This document shows, in pieces, positions 53,289 to 62,775 of a stretch of 64,000 nucleotides of DNA. The stretch is from Acidobacteriota bacterium (GTDB lineage: Bacteria; Acidobacteriota; Terriglobia; Terriglobales; Acidobacteriaceae). The notes under the pieces were generated by a model. It did no database searches. It worked only from the letters and a program-made list of their open reading frames with translations, and had not been told where the DNA came from. Position 1 is the stretch's first letter. Every line of letters begins with the position of its first letter. The stretch covers positions 1 to 64,000 of the forward strand of contig JABDBE010000004.1 of NCBI GenBank assembly GCA_013288805.1. Reading direction: 5' to 3'. Both the position numbers and the translations under genes were made by a program.

Positions 53289-53713
53289 AACGACAGATTG
53301 CAGGTCTCCACGCCGCGGATCGCTGCGCGGCCGACCAAATTCCTGATGGACTTTTCCTGGTTCGCGTGCAGCGAGTCTGGTTCCGTCGGCAAGCACAAAA
53401 GCCGTATTACACTCTCGCTCTGGCCATACTGGAGCCCAGCCGATTTTCAGACCACGTCATTTCGAGCCGGCTCTATTGCAACCCCAAAGCCCTCTGGAAG
53501 TTCAATTGGTTCCTGCGCGACTTTGGCTACGATGTCGAACTGCTGGGTCGCGATGAAGTCGATGAATCACAGCTGATTGGCCTCAGCGGCGTGGTGAAGA
53601 TCAGCCATGTGATCATCAACGGCGCTCCCCTGCTCCGGTTGGATGGTTTTGCCCCCGCCGGTCGCTGGGAAGAACTTTCTCCCTCCAACCTCGACGGCTC
53701 GCAGGTGGCGTGA
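53285..53713 (+). CDS. unknown operon protein, 142 aa
   Basis: Starts inside the previous stop (ATGA) and its TGA overlaps the following ATG. The chain looks like a compact beta-rich domain: GLFLVRVQRVWFRRQAQKPY, YTLALAILEP, WKFNWFLRDFGYDVELLGRD, GLSGVVKISHVIINGAPLLR. The pattern of a strand-rich body binding a partner resembles DUF669-like or single-strand DNA-binding proteins of phage modules, but I cannot assign a family. Confidence 0.65.
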   Translation: MKRQIAGLHAADRCAADQIPDGLFLVRVQRVWFRRQAQKPYYTLALAILEPSRFSDHVISSRLYCNPKALWKFNWFLRDFGYDVELLGRDEVDESQLIGLSGVVKISHVIINGAPLLRLDGFAPAGRWEELSPSNLDGSQVA

Positions 53714-54516
53714 TGACCTACAGCTACACGCAAGTCAGCCAATATTTGACCTGTCCTCGGCGCTACCGCCATCGTTATCTCGACGGCTGGCAGGAAAAAG
53801 ATACGCGCGCCGCCATGCTCTTTGGGCGGGCATTCGAGCGGGCGCTGGCTGCTTATTTCCGGCGTGAAGATGCAGCCACTGCTTTGTTTCGCGAATGGAG
53901 CGTGTGTCAAAACCAGGGCTTGCACTACTCGCACGGCGACACCTGGGATCGTATGTTGCAACAAGGCATCCAGCTTCTGGACCGATTCTGCCAGGACGAC
54001 CGCATTCGCATTCGTCAGCCTGGCCACAACCTGCAAATCAAGTTCACGCGACAAGTTTCTGCCAGAAACGATTTCGTGGCCTATATCGATGCCATTGGAA
54101 AATTAGATGGGACGCGCTGTCTGCTCGAATGGAAAACCACGTCAAGTCGCTACCCGGAGGAGCCCGACGGACTGCTGGCTCTCGATCCGCAACTGGTTTG
54201 CTATTCCTGGATGACCGGAATTTCCGAAGTGGCTCAGCTCGTGTTCGTTCGCAAGCGGCTGATCGAGATCCAGTATCTGCACACCACCATCAGCGAAGCG
54301 CAGCGGCAGGAATTCGGCCAGTTGGTGGAAGACACCATCCGGCGAATCGAGTCCGCACAGTTTCTACCGCACAGCGGCATTCGCTTCCCACAGAACCCCT
54401 GCAGCACTTGCCCGTACTTGGGACTATGCCTGGGAAAACAAGAGTTGGTCGATGCCGCTCTGGTGCGGCGGCCAGGAGCCGAGAACCTTGGTTGGCTTGA
54501 CGAGCTTACGTACTAG
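53713..54516 (+). CDS. PD-(D/E)XK nuclease, Cas4/RecB-like with four Cys
   Basis: 267 aa from ATG 53713, overlapping the previous TGA by one base. YSYTQVSQYLTCPRRYRHRY at the N-terminus gives the first Cys and the YxxCPxxYR helix. The catalytic core is YIDAIGKLDG (Asp near 126) and LLEWKT (ExK near 139-141). The C-terminus has NPCSTCPYLGLCLG, a C-x2-C-x5-C. This matches Cas4/AddB-type nucleases that bind a 4Fe-4S cluster with one Cys at the front and three at the end. No CRISPR or cas gene is near. Probably a 5'-3' or flap nuclease working with the annealase. Confidence 0.85.
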   Translation: MTYSYTQVSQYLTCPRRYRHRYLDGWQEKDTRAAMLFGRAFERALAAYFRREDAATALFREWSVCQNQGLHYSHGDTWDRMLQQGIQLLDRFCQDDRIRIRQPGHNLQIKFTRQVSARNDFVAYIDAIGKLDGTRCLLEWKTTSSRYPEEPDGLLALDPQLVCYSWMTGISEVAQLVFVRKRLIEIQYLHTTISEAQRQEFGQLVEDTIRRIESAQFLPHSGIRFPQNPCSTCPYLGLCLGKQELVDAALVRRPGAENLGWLDELTY

Positions 54517-54526
54517 GAATCCGCCC

Positions 54527-55225
54527 ATGCTGCCCAAGCTCAATCGTCGCCGAGCGCTGTTCGTGCTCACTAAGATCGATGAGATTCTTGTTTGGGAAAA
54601 GCAGAAGGAAATCGAACGCGATACCCGGTTCGTGGAACTCGGACGTTATCTGTGCGAAGTTCGCGCGGGACAGTATTGGCGGGTGGAGAATGTGAAGTCC
54701 TTCGACGAATTCCTGGAAAGACGGTTTCCGGTGTCGCGTAGGAAAGCTTATTACCTGATGTCGATTCATGAGCACTTGCCACCGCAGGCGACGAAGGAAT
54801 TGAAGGAAGTGGGGTGGACGAAGGGATTGGAGTTGGCGAAAATTGCGAGACGGGACCGGCAGCAGTTCGATTGTGCAACCTGGTTGCACAAAGCCCGCGA
54901 AATGCCCAAGGAAGAGTTTAAGCAGGAAGTCGAGCGGGAGTTAACCGGCCAAGAAACAGAACCGTGGGAGATGGTCTATTTCAAGTTGTACAAGAGCCAG
55001 ATCCCAATCGTTGAGCAGGCAATCGAAACAGCCGCTTTGATGCTGGGCAGCGATAAATCCCGGGGCTACTGCCTGGAGATGATCTGTGCCGACTTCCTGG
55101 CGGGAGCAAACCTGGAGAACGAAAATCCCGATGTTCTCTTGCAGTCGGCACTACGGTTCTTCAAGTTTCTTCCCGGCGAAGAGAAGCAGACATTTCTGCA
55201 CCACGTGACCGACAAGGCGTCATGA
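54527..55225 (+). CDS. conserved operon protein, possible DNA-binding regulator
   Basis: 232 aa from MLPKLNRRRALFVLTKIDEI at 54527; the track adds 25 codons. The middle, WRVENVKSFDEFLERRFPVS followed by RRKAYYLMSIHEHL, resembles a helix-turn-helix found in phage or plasmid replication proteins. It ends in a conserved block GANLENENPDVLLQSALRFF then PGEEKQTFLHHVTD. A partial copy of that block is at 49986-50108. Its stop overlaps the HNH start. Function unknown. Confidence 0.7.
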   Translation: MLPKLNRRRALFVLTKIDEILVWEKQKEIERDTRFVELGRYLCEVRAGQYWRVENVKSFDEFLERRFPVSRRKAYYLMSIHEHLPPQATKELKEVGWTKGLELAKIARRDRQQFDCATWLHKAREMPKEEFKQEVERELTGQETEPWEMVYFKLYKSQIPIVEQAIETAALMLGSDKSRGYCLEMICADFLAGANLENENPDVLLQSALRFFKFLPGEEKQTFLHHVTDKAS

Positions 55226-55449
55226 ATTCGGTTCGACCGAAACGTGCGCCCCAGCGGCTTGATCCCGACCAGTACGACACTCTCCGCAACCAGGTGCTCC
55301 GCCGCGATGGCTGGCGATGCCAAATTTGCGGTGCGATGTCCAACCTCGAGGTGCACCATAAGGATTTTCGAAGTCACTCGGGCGCGGACTCGGAGGAGAA
55401 CCTGATCGCGCTATGCAATGGCTGCCATACAAAAATCCATCGCAGCTGA
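55222..55449 (+). CDS. HNH endonuclease, last gene of the cassette
   Basis: 75 aa, ATGA overlap with the previous gene. RLDPDQYDTLRNQVLRRDGW, CQICGAMSNLEVHHKDFRSH, then ENLIALCNGCHTKIHR: a minimal HNH domain with CxxC and CxxC(H) zinc sites and the HH catalytic pair, with no extra domain. Copies at 49741 (intact), 51500 (dead) and 42106 (scrap) are related. Confidence 0.88.
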   Translation: MNSVRPKRAPQRLDPDQYDTLRNQVLRRDGWRCQICGAMSNLEVHHKDFRSHSGADSEENLIALCNGCHTKIHRS

Positions 55450-55607
55450 GCCTGGCGGCCTTATGTGGTGAGCGAGCGGTGCGAATTGAAACACAATTGA
55501 GCCTGGTATAGAACCGAAACCAATACTGGGCCGACCGATAATTTTCGACGGCACAGATGTACTACTGGTATCTTCCGCCGAAACTCACAAACCTGCAGAC
55601 TCTTTGA

Positions 55608-56603
55608 ATGTCATTCCTCCCCCGAATTACATATTGGATATTTGTGTCTCTAGTCTTCGTCTCAGTCTTTGCGCCGGCGGGGCTCGCGCTCGCCGAGAAC
55701 CAGCCCGTAGGTACATCGAGTTCTGCTACTGCGCGGACACAGCTGACTTGTGCTGCCACAAAGCTGGAACTTGGTGAAGTCGCTGTTGGGCAGACACGCG
55801 ATAGACTCATAACGATTACCAATAGCGGTACTGCGCGACTCATCGTTCTTTCGGCCGCTTCGACAGGCAGTGAGTTTGGTCTGAACGGACTGGACTTGCC
55901 CTTAGCGTTGGCTGCAGGTGAAAGCTTTACATTCGGTGTCACTTTTGCTCCGCGGAAGAGCGGTCGTGTTGACGGAAGCATCTCGATTGTTTCCGAAGCA
56001 CCCACCCAGGCTCTAACAATCCAGCTATCCGGAACCGGCAGTGCGACTGGGCAGTTGCAAGTTACGCCGGCGGCAATTGATTTCGGAGACGCGAGCCTGG
56101 GATCGACCGGAACGCAGAGCGTTCAACTTACCGCTATAGGCGCCAATGTGACCGTCTCTTCTGCAACAATCAGCAGTGAAAACTTTCAATTGGAAGCGCC
56201 GTCACTTCCCTTCACGATTCCAGCGGGCTACAGCGTTCCATTCACCGTCACATTTGTTCCACACGACAGCGATAGTTCATCTGCAGTCCTTTCGTTTGTC
56301 AGCGATGCCTCTAACTCACCCAACGAGCAAGTTGTTACACTCCGCATCGTTGGCCCAGTTCAGCACAAAGTTCAGCTATCGTGGAAGGCAAGTACTTCAA
56401 AACACATCCTCGGATACAACATATATCGTGGCAACCGCTCAGGCGGGCCGTACCAGAAGATCAATGGTGTTTTGGATCCAAATACAAAATTCACGGATCT
56501 TACGGTGGCCGCAGGCCACAAATACTATTACGTCGCGACAGCAGTGAATTGGAAGAAGATAGAAAGTATCCATTCGAAGCAGATACAGGTTGTGATTCCG
56601 TGA
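55608..56603 (+). CDS. exported ASH-domain and fibronectin type III protein
   Basis: 331 aa, signal peptide to about 30 (VSLVFVSVFAPAGLALA). Two choice-of-anchor D/ASH-type beta-sandwiches follow (CAATKLELGEVAVGQTRDRL, FGVTFAPRKSGRVDGSISIV; ITPAAIDFGDASLG-like VTPAAIDFGDASLGSTGTQS). A C-terminal FnIII domain reads VQLSWKASTSKHILGYNIYR, KYYYVATAVNWKKIES. Such proteins are exported and may act as adhesins or assembly factors. The FnIII is related to those at 41586 and 63109. Confidence 0.82.
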   Translation: MSFLPRITYWIFVSLVFVSVFAPAGLALAENQPVGTSSSATARTQLTCAATKLELGEVAVGQTRDRLITITNSGTARLIVLSAASTGSEFGLNGLDLPLALAAGESFTFGVTFAPRKSGRVDGSISIVSEAPTQALTIQLSGTGSATGQLQVTPAAIDFGDASLGSTGTQSVQLTAIGANVTVSSATISSENFQLEAPSLPFTIPAGYSVPFTVTFVPHDSDSSSAVLSFVSDASNSPNEQVVTLRIVGPVQHKVQLSWKASTSKHILGYNIYRGNRSGGPYQKINGVLDPNTKFTDLTVAAGHKYYYVATAVNWKKIESIHSKQIQVVIP

Positions 56604-56880
56604 TGCCTCGCCGCCTTATGCCACTGAAATCCACGCAGGCCGATGCCGTAAACGCGTACGGTATCTGCAGGCTCTCGACCTCAGCTGATCACTAGCTGTA
56701 CCTGTTTTCCTATTGACACGTCAGCTGCATCAAATTAATCTGTCGCTACTTATTGTAGGTACCGCTTTTTGCAGCAGGCTCGCTGCAGGACCTCATAGTT
56801 TCCTTCCCCCAGAAGACATGAGACACACATCCGTCACCTCGCGGATACGCTGATGTCCCTAAATCCTAAGGAGCAAGGCC
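56604..56880. other. intergenic, no gene seen
   Basis: Only the ribosome binding site AAGGAG of the next gene. Confidence 0.3.
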
Positions 56881-59800
56881 ATGCTCTTGAAGCGCGCCGG
56901 TTTGTTCTTGGTTCTTCTGCCGATTTTCGTGTTTGCTCAGTTGCCCCTCCCCGGCCCCGAACCTCAGGCCGCTCATAGAAGTTCGCTGCCGCAAGTTGGA
57001 TTGCAGGCATCACTTCCTTTGCCGCAGTTCGGGCCGTTCGACCCGCGGGGAAACATGCGACCACCATTCGCGCCCGAAGACAAAGTGAGTATGAAACACG
57101 GGTTTGGCCATCCAGAGATACCCTGGGGCCACCACAATTCGATCTTCCTGACCGCACCAACCTACGAATCTGGCGGATATTATGCTGAATCCGTAGCGGT
57201 GGGAGATGTGAACGGTGACGGCAACGCCGATCTTGTGGTCACAAATCAATGCGGTGATAGCGCTTGCATGAGGCGCGGGCTCGTTGGTGTTTTGTTGGGC
57301 AAGGGCGATGGGACCTTCGAGTGGGCGTTGAAATACGACTCGGGGGGATACGGCGCCTTTTCCGTGGCAGTGGCGGATGTGAACGGGGACGGCAAGCCCG
57401 ACCTCGTGGTGGCGAATGTTTGTGCTAGCAGCAACTGTACGAACGGGGGCGCCGTGAGCGTTCTGTTGGGTAACGGCGACGGCACCTTCCATGCGGCGAA
57501 AAGCTATGGCTCTGGCGGACAGGACGCCTATTCTGTTGCTGTTGAGGACGTCAACGGGGACGGCAAGCCTGACCTGCTCGTGGCCAACTATTGTGCCGAC
57601 AGTGAGTGCTCGACCGATGGCAACGTGGGCGTGTTGATAGGTAACGGCGACGGTACCTTCCGGGCGGCGGTGCCATACAACTCGGGCGCATATCATACCG
57701 TTTCGGTAGCGGTTGGCGATGTGAACGGGGATGGTAAGCCCGATCTCGTGGTGGGAAGCTATTGCGCCAGCAGCAGCAACTGCGCGAGTGGCTCCGTGGG
57801 AGTGCTGCTGGGCAATGGGAACGGAACATTCCGGGCGGCGGTGAGTTACAGCTCGGGTGGATATGAGGCCCAGTCCGTGGCGGTGGGAGATGTCAACGGG
57901 GATGGCAAACTGGACTTGCTGGTGGCGAACACGATTTGCGCACCCAACGACTGTGCGACCGGTAGCGTGGGCGTGTTGCTGGGTAACGGTGACGGTTCCT
58001 TCCAGCCGGTTGTGACATATGATTCGGGTGGATTTAGCGCCGAGTCCGTTGCGGTGGCCGATGTAAACGGCGACGGCAAACCGGATCTGTTAGTGACCAA
58101 CAACTGCGTTACTGAGGGGGCCTTCAACTGCGTGAATGGCTCGGTGGGGGTGTTGCTTGGCAATGGTGATGGAACATTCCAGTCAGCGGTGAGCTATGGT
58201 TCAGGTGGAACTGGTGCCTCTTCCGTGGCGGTAAGGGATGTAAACGGGGATGGCAAGCTGGACCTGTTATTGGCGAACGCCTGCGGCAACAATGGCAACT
58301 ACGGCTGCATGATTGGCTCGGTCGGCGTGTTGCTCGGTAATGGTAGCGGGACGTTCAAGGCGGCAGCGATCGACGCCTCTGGCGGATATGAACCCTATTC
58401 GGTGGCGGTAGGGGATGTGAATAGGGATGGCAATCCGGACTTGTTAGTGGCGAACGAATGTGGCAATACCGACGACTGTAATGGCGTTGTTGGGGTTCTC
58501 TTGGGCAACGGTGATGGGACGTTCCAGCCAGTCGTGACATACGACTCCGGCGGATATGACGCCCAGTCCGTGGTGGTGGCGGACGTGAATGGGGACGGCA
58601 AACCCGATCTCCTGGTGGCGAACGGTAACGGCGCTGTGGGCGTTCTGTTGGGCAACGGCGACGGTACCTTCCAAGCGGCGATGAGCTACGGCTCTGGCGG
58701 ACAGGATGCCGAGTCCGTGGCGGTGGCAGATGTGAACGGGGATGGCGAACCCGATCTCCTGGTGGCAAATGGTAACGGCGTTGTCGGCGTTCTCTTGGGC
58801 AAGGGCGACGGTACCTTCCAAGCGGCAATGAGTTACGGCTCTGCCGGAGCAAGTGCAAGCTCCGTGGCAGTGGCGGACGTGAACGGGGATGGCAAGCCCG
58901 ATCTCGTTGTGGCAAATTCCTGTGCCAGCAGCGACTGCGCGAATGGCTCGGTGGGAGTGCTGCTTGGCAATGGAGACGGAACATTCCAGGCAGCCGTCAG
59001 TTACAGCTCGGGCGGGGGGTATACCGATGCCGTCGTACTAGGGGATTTGAATAGGGACGGCAAGCTGGACTTGGTGCTGGCAAGCGAATATGCGACCAAC
59101 TCCGTAACGAATGGCTCGGTGGGAGTGCTGCTTGGCGATGGGGATGGAACATTTCAAGCGGTGGTAGTTACTTCTACGCCCACTCCGCTCGAGGGTATCC
59201 GGTCACTCGCCCTGGCCGACTTCAACGGAGACGGCAAGCTGGATTTGGCCGTGGGTGCTGGAAACTTTCTGCTGCTCGGTAACGGCGATGGGACATTCCA
59301 AACACCAATCGAGCTTGGGGCCGGCGGTCCGGGCATCGCGGTCGGCGATTTCAACCGCGACGGGAAACCCGATCTTGCGGTTGGCGGCATTACCGTTCTG
59401 CTGAATATTTCCGCCTTCCCAACCACGACCACAATAACTTCTTCGTCGAATCCCTCCGCCTTCGGGCAGTCCGTGACGTTCTCCGCAACGGTCACACCCG
59501 AAGCTTCCGGAACGCCAACTGGTACGGTCAAGTTCATGGACGGCTCGACGATTCTCGGAACGTCGTCCGTTACCGGAGGCACAGCGAAATTCTCGACCGC
59601 AACGCTTGCGGTCGGCCACCATCGCATCACCGCCTCCTACTCCGGTGACACGACCTTCGCGGGCAGCACTTCACCTCCGCTGTACCAATTAGTGAACCGA
59701 GCAACCACCAGTACGATGTTGGTTTCGTCAGTGAATCCTTCGACGGTCGGGCTGTCTGTAACCTTCGCGGCCACCATAGTGCCGCAGTACAGTGGTACAC

Positions 59801-59982
59801 CCACAGGTACGGTCGCGTTTAAGAACGGAGCCACGATCATGGGCAAGGTTCCGCTCAGAGGAGGACGCGCGATCTTCAACAAGGTTTTCAACTCGGCGGG
59901 AACGAAATCCATCACCGCCACCTACAGCGGCAATGCGAACTTCACGCCTAGTTCAGCAGAACTGACCCAGACGTTTAATTGA
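56881..59982 (+). CDS. exported FG-GAP/VCBS repeat protein with Ig-like domains
   Basis: 1033 aa, ATG after AAGGAG. A signal peptide of about 20 residues is followed by about 14 repeats of 55-60 aa: VAVGDVNGDGKPDLVVAN, then GSVGVLLGNGDGTFQAA. The DxNxDGxxD loops should bind calcium. Two bacterial Ig-like (Big_3_5) domains end the protein (VTFSATVTPEASGTPTGTVK, TASYSGDTTFAGS; and VTFAATIVPQYSGTPTGTVA). Likely a seven-bladed propeller adhesin or enzyme scaffold on the surface. All long minus ORFs here are shadows of its repeats. Confidence 0.92.
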   Translation: MLLKRAGLFLVLLPIFVFAQLPLPGPEPQAAHRSSLPQVGLQASLPLPQFGPFDPRGNMRPPFAPEDKVSMKHGFGHPEIPWGHHNSIFLTAPTYESGGYYAESVAVGDVNGDGNADLVVTNQCGDSACMRRGLVGVLLGKGDGTFEWALKYDSGGYGAFSVAVADVNGDGKPDLVVANVCASSNCTNGGAVSVLLGNGDGTFHAAKSYGSGGQDAYSVAVEDVNGDGKPDLLVANYCADSECSTDGNVGVLIGNGDGTFRAAVPYNSGAYHTVSVAVGDVNGDGKPDLVVGSYCASSSNCASGSVGVLLGNGNGTFRAAVSYSSGGYEAQSVAVGDVNGDGKLDLLVANTICAPNDCATGSVGVLLGNGDGSFQPVVTYDSGGFSAESVAVADVNGDGKPDLLVTNNCVTEGAFNCVNGSVGVLLGNGDGTFQSAVSYGSGGTGASSVAVRDVNGDGKLDLLLANACGNNGNYGCMIGSVGVLLGNGSGTFKAAAIDASGGYEPYSVAVGDVNRDGNPDLLVANECGNTDDCNGVVGVLLGNGDGTFQPVVTYDSGGYDAQSVVVADVNGDGKPDLLVANGNGAVGVLLGNGDGTFQAAMSYGSGGQDAESVAVADVNGDGEPDLLVANGNGVVGVLLGKGDGTFQAAMSYGSAGASASSVAVADVNGDGKPDLVVANSCASSDCANGSVGVLLGNGDGTFQAAVSYSSGGGYTDAVVLGDLNRDGKLDLVLASEYATNSVTNGSVGVLLGDGDGTFQAVVVTSTPTPLEGIRSLALADFNGDGKLDLAVGAGNFLLLGNGDGTFQTPIELGAGGPGIAVGDFNRDGKPDLAVGGITVLLNISAFPTTTTITSSSNPSAFGQSVTFSATVTPEASGTPTGTVKFMDGSTILGTSSVTGGTAKFSTATLAVGHHRITASYSGDTTFAGSTSPPLYQLVNRATTSTMLVSSVNPSTVGLSVTFAATIVPQYSGTPTGTVAFKNGATIMGKVPLRGGRAIFNKVFNSAGTKSITATYSGNANFTPSSAELTQTFN

Positions 59983-60356
59983 CGCGGTTCCTTGCTTGAT
60001 ACCCACAGCGCAAGCGCTGTGGACGATGGCGCCCAAGGGTCTCAACGTCACGACGTTCGTTTTGCGAACCGTGAGTACGCCGTCCTGAAACGCGAGTTTT
60101 CCTATCTCGGCGCGGGCAGTCACGGACATCTGGTAGCACACTTCGTTTATATCGGACGTCCCGATCTCGATTGGACGCTTTTGGCTTAAGGGAATGAGAG
60201 TGCCTGGTACCCGCGTTAGTTCCGCTGGATGCTTTGAGAAGAAGCAATGGGTGAAATTGAAGGTTGAAGGTCTGACGCTTATTGAAGGTGTCGTTGAGAG
60301 CCTGGCGGCTGCGCGTCGTTAGTGGGAGTGGGTAAACAGGGCCGATTTCGGAAGCT
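59983..60356. other. intergenic, no gene seen
   Basis: The ORFs at 59992-60189 and 59975-60391 have no family and are rejected. I see no structure of note. Confidence 0.35.
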
Positions 60357-61529
60357 TCAACCAGTGCGGCGTGACGTACTAGAGGTACCACTCAGCGATG
60401 TGGAACGCTCCGGAGAATTCGGCTGAAGCAGTCCTCCAAGACCAGCCGCTGCGAATATCGCCTGTACTGATTTGCTACTATACAACGCAGTTCCGATAAC
60501 CGTTCCGAGCGTGTTCGTGATGAGATCAGTCATGCCAGAATCCCGGGTTGGGAGAAATGCCTGCAACACTTCAATTGTAAGACTGACCACCCCGCCGAGA
60601 ACGATTGTGGCCAGTGCTACTCGGTTAAGGCGTCGCACCGACACGAAATATGCACAGAAAAAGAACCCAAGTGGAACGAAACCACCGATGTTGATCAAAA
60701 CATTTTTCCAGTAGCTCCAACTGGGCTGGAACTCATCCCAAGGCCTTTCAAGGAAGGGTGCATGCAGAACGAAAAAATGTCCTGGGATGCGAAGATCATT
60801 TTCTGAATTGACCTGGTTATGAACGGTGGTGCCTGACCCTTCGTTGAATAGGTAGAGCTCGATCGGACCTTCGTTCTTGATCTCAGCGTTCTGGTTCGTT
60901 CTCCACGCGTTGTAGTGTTGCAAGACCTCCGTCTCGGTCAGCGCTCGATTGTAAATTGCAAGACTCCTTATCTGACCTTGCCAGCCGTTCTCCACTAGCG
61001 GGTGGTTGCCAACAAACAGTTGACCGTTCAGGTCGTCACTTGAGAGTCCGAACCGCGGCAAGGTGCGGACGAGACCACCGTTCAGGTAAACGGCTGTGCC
61101 CTGCGCGTTCGAAGTGAGCGTAACAAACAGTGGGTTGTTCTTCCGAAAAACGTGCCCGATGTAGACCTTAATCTTTCTAGGACGTTGCTGATCAACAACC
61201 ATGCGTTGCAAGAATAAGTCGTCTATAGATTGCTGCACCGAGAATGCAACGATTTGATTCTCCGGTTTGTAGAACGCGAGTATGGTGCCCCCGATATCAC
61301 TGTGATCAGGTTGCACCCAGATCTCGACGCTGCAGGATATTCTGTCTTTCGGACCAGCAAAACTAGGCGCCCCGGAACTCAGTACTACCCCGTATTGACC
61401 AACATGAAGACCGTTGCGATTACCTAGCCAACTCACCTGATTCTTGGGTGCATGGAATGGCCAAAGTCCCGCGATCAAGATGATAATTAAGACAGCCGCA
61501 CAGAGCAGTCCCAGCATTTTCTTCTGCAT
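60357..61529 (-). CDS. LamG-domain and VanZ-like membrane protein
   Basis: 390 aa. An N-terminal membrane anchor (LCAAVLIIILIAGLWPF), then a LamG/concanavalin-like domain (EIWVQPDHSDIGGTILAFYK, GTAVYLNGGLVRTLPRFGLS, NGWQGQIRSLAIYNRALTET). The C-terminal VanZ-like part has membrane segments and IEVLQAFLPTRDSGMTDLIT. Similar LamG-VanZ fusions occur beside polysaccharide genes. The 5' end overlaps the acyltransferase frame by 110 bp. Probably involved in envelope polysaccharide work (inference). Confidence 0.82.
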   Translation of the reverse strand: MQKKMLGLLCAAVLIIILIAGLWPFHAPKNQVSWLGNRNGLHVGQYGVVLSSGAPSFAGPKDRISCSVEIWVQPDHSDIGGTILAFYKPENQIVAFSVQQSIDDLFLQRMVVDQQRPRKIKVYIGHVFRKNNPLFVTLTSNAQGTAVYLNGGLVRTLPRFGLSSDDLNGQLFVGNHPLVENGWQGQIRSLAIYNRALTETEVLQHYNAWRTNQNAEIKNEGPIELYLFNEGSGTTVHNQVNSENDLRIPGHFFVLHAPFLERPWDEFQPSWSYWKNVLINIGGFVPLGFFFCAYFVSVRRLNRVALATIVLGGVVSLTIEVLQAFLPTRDSGMTDLITNTLGTVIGTALYSSKSVQAIFAAAGLGGLLQPNSPERSTSLSGTSSTSRRTG

Positions 61530-62493
61530 TCCGATTGTCGGTGTCAGCAGTGATTGGCAGCATCAGAAACCGATGCTTGTCCAGATGGAATGTTCTCGCT
61601 GCATCGAGCGGAATCTTTTCCAGCAAATAGATCCCATAACTGATCGTCCCTGTGTAAACCATAAATCGGTTGGTCAAAACGGACTGCAGCCATCTCTGCG
61701 GCGAGAACAAAGCGAGGTATACGAAGGAAACCGAGGCCACGGCAGTTAAAGAGAAAACAATCCATCGCGCATGGAACGCCGTTTCGACCGTAAGAGCGAG
61801 CGGGATGGTGACAAGAAATATGATCCATGCACGCGTCAAGAACTCTGCCGGTGAAAAACTGATCGAACGGATAACAATTGCCAGGAGCGCTCCGGCCATT
61901 AGGCCGTCCAAACGGCAGAACGTATTCGCGTAGATATTCACCTGATGTGATGACAAATACAAACGCAGCACTGGAGAAAGAAAAATCACTGCTATAGCAA
62001 TCTTGCGCAGCTGGGCCTCAGTGCAGAACCGCACCACCAAAGGCCACACCAAGTAGAACTGTTCCTCGACGGCGAGCGACCAGGTCACGCCAAGGGGTCC
62101 GGTGGCCATGGCTGGGATCCGAACCAGGAAATTCTGCAGGAAAATTGGAAAAGCCCACCAAGGCGACGACCGCGCTTCGAACACGGCGTGAGCCTCGGAC
62201 GGACGCACAAACGGGACAATCACGAACATGAAAAGCAGCACGGAATAATACAGAGGCCAGATCCGCAGACAGCGTCGCGCGTAGAAGTTTCTGAAATAGC
62301 CCTCGGATTGTTTCGTGTCCAGCAAAATCCCAGTAATCAAGAATCCGGACAACACAAAAAAAAGATCCACGCCCATCCATCCGTTGTCCGAGATCACCCG
62401 CAAAAGGTGCGACGGATACTGGTCGGTGTTGTGCACTAACACCAAGAGCACTGCGATGCCGCGAACGGCATCCAGTTGAGGGATTTTCTTCAT
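61420..62493 (-). CDS. OafA/YrhL-type acyltransferase, C-terminus cut
   Basis: From MKKIPQLDAVRGIAVLLVLV at 62493; the track adds 34 codons. Family blocks: LDAVRGIAVLLVLVHN, FFVLSGFLITGILLD, WSLAVEEQFYLVWPLV and YGIYLLEK. After LDKHRFLMLPI the last membrane helices and the ExP end expected in this family are missing; the frame instead runs out over the start of the LamG-VanZ gene. It looks truncated by 30-40 residues. Function: O-acetylation of a surface sugar, if still active. Confidence 0.82.
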   Translation of the reverse strand: MKKIPQLDAVRGIAVLLVLVHNTDQYPSHLLRVISDNGWMGVDLFFVLSGFLITGILLDTKQSEGYFRNFYARRCLRIWPLYYSVLLFMFVIVPFVRPSEAHAVFEARSSPWWAFPIFLQNFLVRIPAMATGPLGVTWSLAVEEQFYLVWPLVVRFCTEAQLRKIAIAVIFLSPVLRLYLSSHQVNIYANTFCRLDGLMAGALLAIVIRSISFSPAEFLTRAWIIFLVTIPLALTVETAFHARWIVFSLTAVASVSFVYLALFSPQRWLQSVLTNRFMVYTGTISYGIYLLEKIPLDAARTFHLDKHRFLMLPITADTDNRNAEENAGTALCGCLNYHLDRGTLAIPCTQESGELAR

Positions 62494-62775
62494 GCCAGCT
62501 TTTCTTACGTCTACTGTTCCATCGCCCACCCTGTCCGACCGGGTGAAACCCAGTAAGCAACGGTTACAGTACAGGGCAGACTCTCTCCCCTGCACGGAGT
62601 GAATTAGAACGGTGAGAACCGGACTTCTTCCAAGAGTCTGAACGAATGATTTGCAAATGGGGGTCGCGAAAATCGATTACACGCGAACCGGGACTTTAGC
62701 TGTCTTCGAGTGACCATCTTGACGCTTACCTAGATGATCCGAGAGGAAAGAATTCGCTCCATGGCCGCTCGATTA

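Noticed and set aside
53713-54516. cas4 of a CRISPR system
   Set aside because: The nuclease has Cas4-like cysteines, but no cas genes or repeat array occur in the window.
57010-58984. minus ORFs of 228, 209 and 158 aa
   Set aside because: Reverse frames of the FG-GAP repeats; the repeats themselves create periodic shadows.
59975-60391. 138-aa minus ORF
   Set aside because: No family, no ribosome binding site, Arg-rich composition.
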